Below are positions 60,905-64,000 of a stretch of 64,000 nucleotides of DNA, piece after piece. Made by a program: the position numbers and the translations under genes. The DNA is from Sinohyriopsis cumingii (Eukaryota > Mollusca > Bivalvia > Unionida > Unionidae). Within the stretch, counting starts at the first letter, position 1, and every line of letters begins with the position of its first letter. The stretch covers positions 62,001 to 126,000 of the forward strand of contig JAPYKE020000552.1 of NCBI GenBank assembly GCA_028554795.2, written 5' to 3'. The notes beneath the pieces were generated by a model. That model did no database searches. It was not told the DNA's origin and saw nothing but the letters and a program-made list of their open reading frames with translations.

Positions 60905-61255
60905 TTCACATGAGCTGCTCATAAGCTGCACATGAGAACCTTGTTAGAAATGTATGCAAATTGGGTAGATTTTGCAGGCTCATGTGTGCAGTTTGGTAGA
61001 TCTTGTGAGCCAAGGAAAAACTAACCTGATTCTCACGTGAGCAGATTTTGCTCACGTGAGAATCTAAATTTTCACATGAGAAAGTAGAACTTAGAAAACA
61101 TTCTTTTCCATTACATACAACCATGTTTGAAAATAAGGCAGAGTTCTAATTTCTCACATGAGTTATCACATGAGAAACTTGAACTTTGATTCTGATTAAA
61201 CACTTATTTCAAATTTATTCAAGGTTGGATTTTCTCATGTGAGTTATCACATGAG
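60905..61255. repeat. Second cluster of CTCACRTGAG palindromes
   Basis: Exact or near copies of TCTCACGTGAG, CTCACATGAG and TCACATGAG occur about ten times, including GATTCTCACGTGAGCAGATT and TGCTCACGTGAGAATC. Several contain the E-box CACGTG. Confidence 0.8.
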
Positions 61256-61939
61256 CAATTTGGACTTAAATATTTTGTGTAAATGTTGAATGTCAAGCAT
61301 CCCCATTATTGTCAAATAGACATCATTTCTATTTTGCACTTGTTCATGTTGCTTTGTTGTATTTTTTAAATTTTAAAACATCTTCAACTTATTTTCTCAC
61401 AGTGAGTTTTAATCTTATTTTGACCCAACAGGCTCCTTGTATTTGAACATATTAAGGTTCATTTCACTGTTCATAAAACGAAACAATTCAGAATTAAGGT
61501 CTCGTATAACCAGACTACCCATTAAACTTTAACAGCTGTCAAAGAATAGAGTTAATAACTTGCATACTGATCGTGGTTAATGTTTAATAAAGTAATCCGT
61601 AAAAAGGTGAAATGTTTCTCTCCCCAAAATACACAGTTTACAAATATAAAAAGGAAATAAAACTTTTGCCCTAAAATGAATCCTATGTTCCATAAACATA
61701 TGATGCAACTCCTTTATTCACAAACTTCTTAAACCCCACTATAAAATTGTAAAACAAATACATAGCCACATATCTGGGAAAAAAATAAACACTGATGCAC
61801 AGTCCTTTTGGCCTAATAAACTCTCAAGTCATTTTCCAGAAAAATTGGAGAATTACATAAACTACGTCATTTTCTTGCATGCCTAACATTCGCACAAAAA
61901 GTTAATACAATCTTATACTTACTGAATTGTGTAATTCGG

Positions 61940-62065
61940 CTTAGGGGTCATCCATTTAGTACGTACGCAAAAATCTGGCAAAGCTTGACCCCCCCCACGC
62001 ATGTATACTTTTTTTACGCCCCCCCCCCCCGCATACATACGCTTGACTTCCCCCTCCCCATATTC
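61940..62065. repeat. C-rich MITE fragment (GGGGTCATCCATTTAGTACG type)
   Basis: The sequence GGGGTCATCCATTTAGTACG then TACGCAAAAATCTGG and C runs resembles a very widespread invertebrate MITE end. Recognised from memory; the second end is not seen. Confidence 0.5.
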
Positions 62066-62852
62066 TATAAAACGGCCTATATGTTTAATCCACACAGAAA
62101 CCATAAAGGATTAATAATATTAACGTGTTTAATAAAATATTGTCCACCAACGTTGAATGTCTGGCATCAAAGAAATATGCGGGGTAACATTAAACATTTG
62201 TCTAGTGTCCGCCAAAATTCAAACTCCAACTGAACAGTCGAACAGGTTACGTATTAGACAAATTATTATGGAGGTTTCACCCCAACCCCGTTTCCTATGC
62301 ATATGTACATTATCAGGAAAAGAAAAAAACATGTACTGTACATAAAATTTAATAAATCTGTAAGAAACTGCCTAATCCAGTCGTGTTTGGTTGTGTAGCT
62401 GTTTCGCACTGTTTTACACGTGTATATTCTTGGCAATGGAAAATTTTGCTTATTTGCAGCAATTTAAATGTTCTGATCATGTCATTTCAAAGTTTATAAA
62501 AGAAATTTCCTATTGAAATAATCACAAAACAAATCACTGACGTTTCCGTTAACTTTTCTGTGACCCAGGTTATCAGAGTACACGGTGGAAGAATTGGCTT
62601 GTTAGAACCATTAGAGTGTCCTATGGGGCATGGCTCGGCACAAGCTACTGTAAAAACATCAAAATTAACTTGGTCTATATTAAATAACTTATTAATGATA
62701 TGAAATCACTTATAGCTCAGTTTTTATGAAACATCAGATAATAAAACAGCATTTATTTGATATATAAAATATAACATTAAGAAATACCCGAGTACATGTG
62801 TACAAAGGAGTGTAAAACCAGAAGGGGTCGCATCCTTGCTTACAATTTAAAT

Positions 62853-62914
62853 GTCAGTCATACAGTAGTATAAAATAATAAAAGTATTATTTTTATACTA
62901 AATGTATGACTGAC
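62853..62914. other. 62-bp near-perfect hairpin
   Basis: GTCAGTCATACAGTAGTATA and the following TAAAATAATA pair with TATTATTTTTATAC and TGTATGACTGAC across a loop of about 5 nt. Either strand could fold into a pre-miRNA-sized stem, but the very AT-rich stem and tiny loop also fit a small palindrome. Confidence 0.55.
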
Positions 62915-63283
62915 TTTTATACTGTAATCAACGATACAAGCCCCTATGCGTACAACGTGTTTGCTAATAATTTACCCTTTATGGCGTCTCAGATAAACTC
63001 AACAGATGCTGGATGTTGACCTACAGTGTACATGTAGAATAGCACTTTTAAACCGAACAGACAGAAATTTACGCGTGGGCCATGTTCTCTTAGCAAGGGC
63101 CACGCTGTTTATGAAGAAAGTTATTTAATATTCTCCTGCAACACGTTTGCTCTTAAAACATTCTGACAGCAAGAGTGTAGACATTATTAAAATATAGAAA
63201 TTTCCAACACCAACATCTAAAGATGTTAATTGCCAGTACGAAACAGAAGACGTCGACGTGCTGTTAGGGAAGATTCAAGGATT

Positions 63284-63313
63284 ATGAAAGACCGGTTCTT
63301 TGCTGAGAAAGAG
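63284..63313 (+). CDS. Possible first coding exon of a plus-strand gene
   Basis: The segment MKDRFFAEKE ends at a strong donor GAG|GTAAGT. The same frame is open upstream to a stop at 63,227 (a basic stretch PVRNRRRRRAVRED), so the start could not be fixed. Nothing downstream to 64,000 extends it. Could be chance. Confidence 0.2.
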
Positions 63314-64000
63314 GTAAGTTACTTTTTCTCATTTCTTTTTACAATTTTCGCATATAGAACGATCAAAGTGGATAGCCTGAATCATCGACATTATAAGCAT
63401 AAGCATAAATTCGCATGGTCGTTTAAAACTGAGCCAAGGGTTTGTTTCAGATTTTACTTAAAGATCAACCTCCCTGTTTCTAAAAATGATATCTACACCA
63501 CACTATCATCGAATATTTAAGACTTCCACAATTCAACTGTGCAACCATGTCTGGCTCTTACCCCCACCCCCAATAATAATGCGGGCGCCTCAGTGAGGAG
63601 CACTTGCGTTACCGATTGAAACAATATGTAGAAACATAAATGTTCTTCGTATTATTTTATTGCTGATTGGGTGGATCAAGATAAGCATACACGATTGAGA
63701 ACCAAATGCAGTAGCTTAATTCATGATTTTATTCCTAAAAGACATTTGCCCTGTCTGTCAAATATTTTGATTGGTAAATTTAAAATAGAGATTTAATTGG
63801 ATAAGGATTACAGCTTTTCTTAATGCTTATATACACTTATAGACTAGGACTCTTTTGCCAACCAAATCATTTTCTCATTTCAGTGCATTCTTTCTGTTCT
63901 GCATTGATTAAAAAAAAGATCAATTATACTAATTTTTATGTTTTTACAGATTAAATTTCATGAAGGTCACAAAATTTAATGAACACAACAAAGTTAGCAA

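Larger units (their letters stand above)
61260..64000. other. Region beyond the last recognised kinase exon
   Basis: The expected N-lobe exons were sought here on the minus strand and not found. Around 63.0-63.6 kb GC content rises and CpG-containing words (GACGTCGACGTG) appear, which could mark a promoter, but this is weak. Confidence 0.3.

Noticed and set aside
63230..63520. 96-residue protein beginning with an Arg-rich stretch
   Set aside because: It begins at TTG after a stop and runs through a strong GTAAGT donor; only the part before the donor could be exonic.

Overview
This is AT-rich, intron-rich, repeat-dense eukaryotic DNA. The tRNA-derived SINEs, the LINE C-terminal domains and the pogo-type and CACTA-type DNA transposons suggest a marine lophotrochozoan, most likely a mollusc. 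That placement is inference from repeat style; no marker gene fixes the species. There are no operons, rRNA genes, genuine tRNA genes or CRISPR arrays.

The host gene I can support runs on the minus strand from about 57.35 kb down to 2.4 kb. Fifteen short exons with GT/AG borders give a protein kinase lobe (HRDIRPSN, GDFS, YMPPE, GDIWSLG) followed by armadillo-type repeats. This architecture matches STKLD1 (SgK071). The visible exons sum to about 1.7 kb, or roughly 568 codons. The ATP-binding N-lobe is not visible and probably lies beyond 64 kb or in exons I missed. The phases join from exon to exon except at 20.8/19.1 kb, where two exons are either alternatives or lack a small exon between them. 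Most of the window is intron of this gene.

The introns are filled with mobile DNA. At 4.3-9.6 kb a minus-strand LINE is split by a complete but decayed plus-strand LINE with a 7-bp target duplication. At 17.4, 28.9 and 34.4 kb lie three pogo/Tigger-like non-autonomous elements. At 33.6 kb is a tRNA-derived SINE with a perfect 12-bp target duplication; a relative at 27 kb has an internally amplified segment. A second tRNA-SINE family occurs at least five times and a small inverted-repeat MITE about seven times. At 48.0-50.3 kb is a very long imperfect inverted repeat. At 57.9-59.2 kb is another LINE, itself interrupted by a CTCACGTGAG-rich insert.

The most notable items are two. First, at 52,303-54,702 there is an apparently intact 2.4-kb DNA transposon with CACTGG termini, long inverted repeats and a TTA target duplication. 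It carries an uninterrupted 562-codon ORF with a candidate DDE triad, and I cannot match the protein to a named family. Second, the 3' end of the armadillo exon at 34.3 kb, including its 5' splice site, has been amplified into a 52-bp tandem array, with a second array of the same unit 0.9 kb further into the intron.
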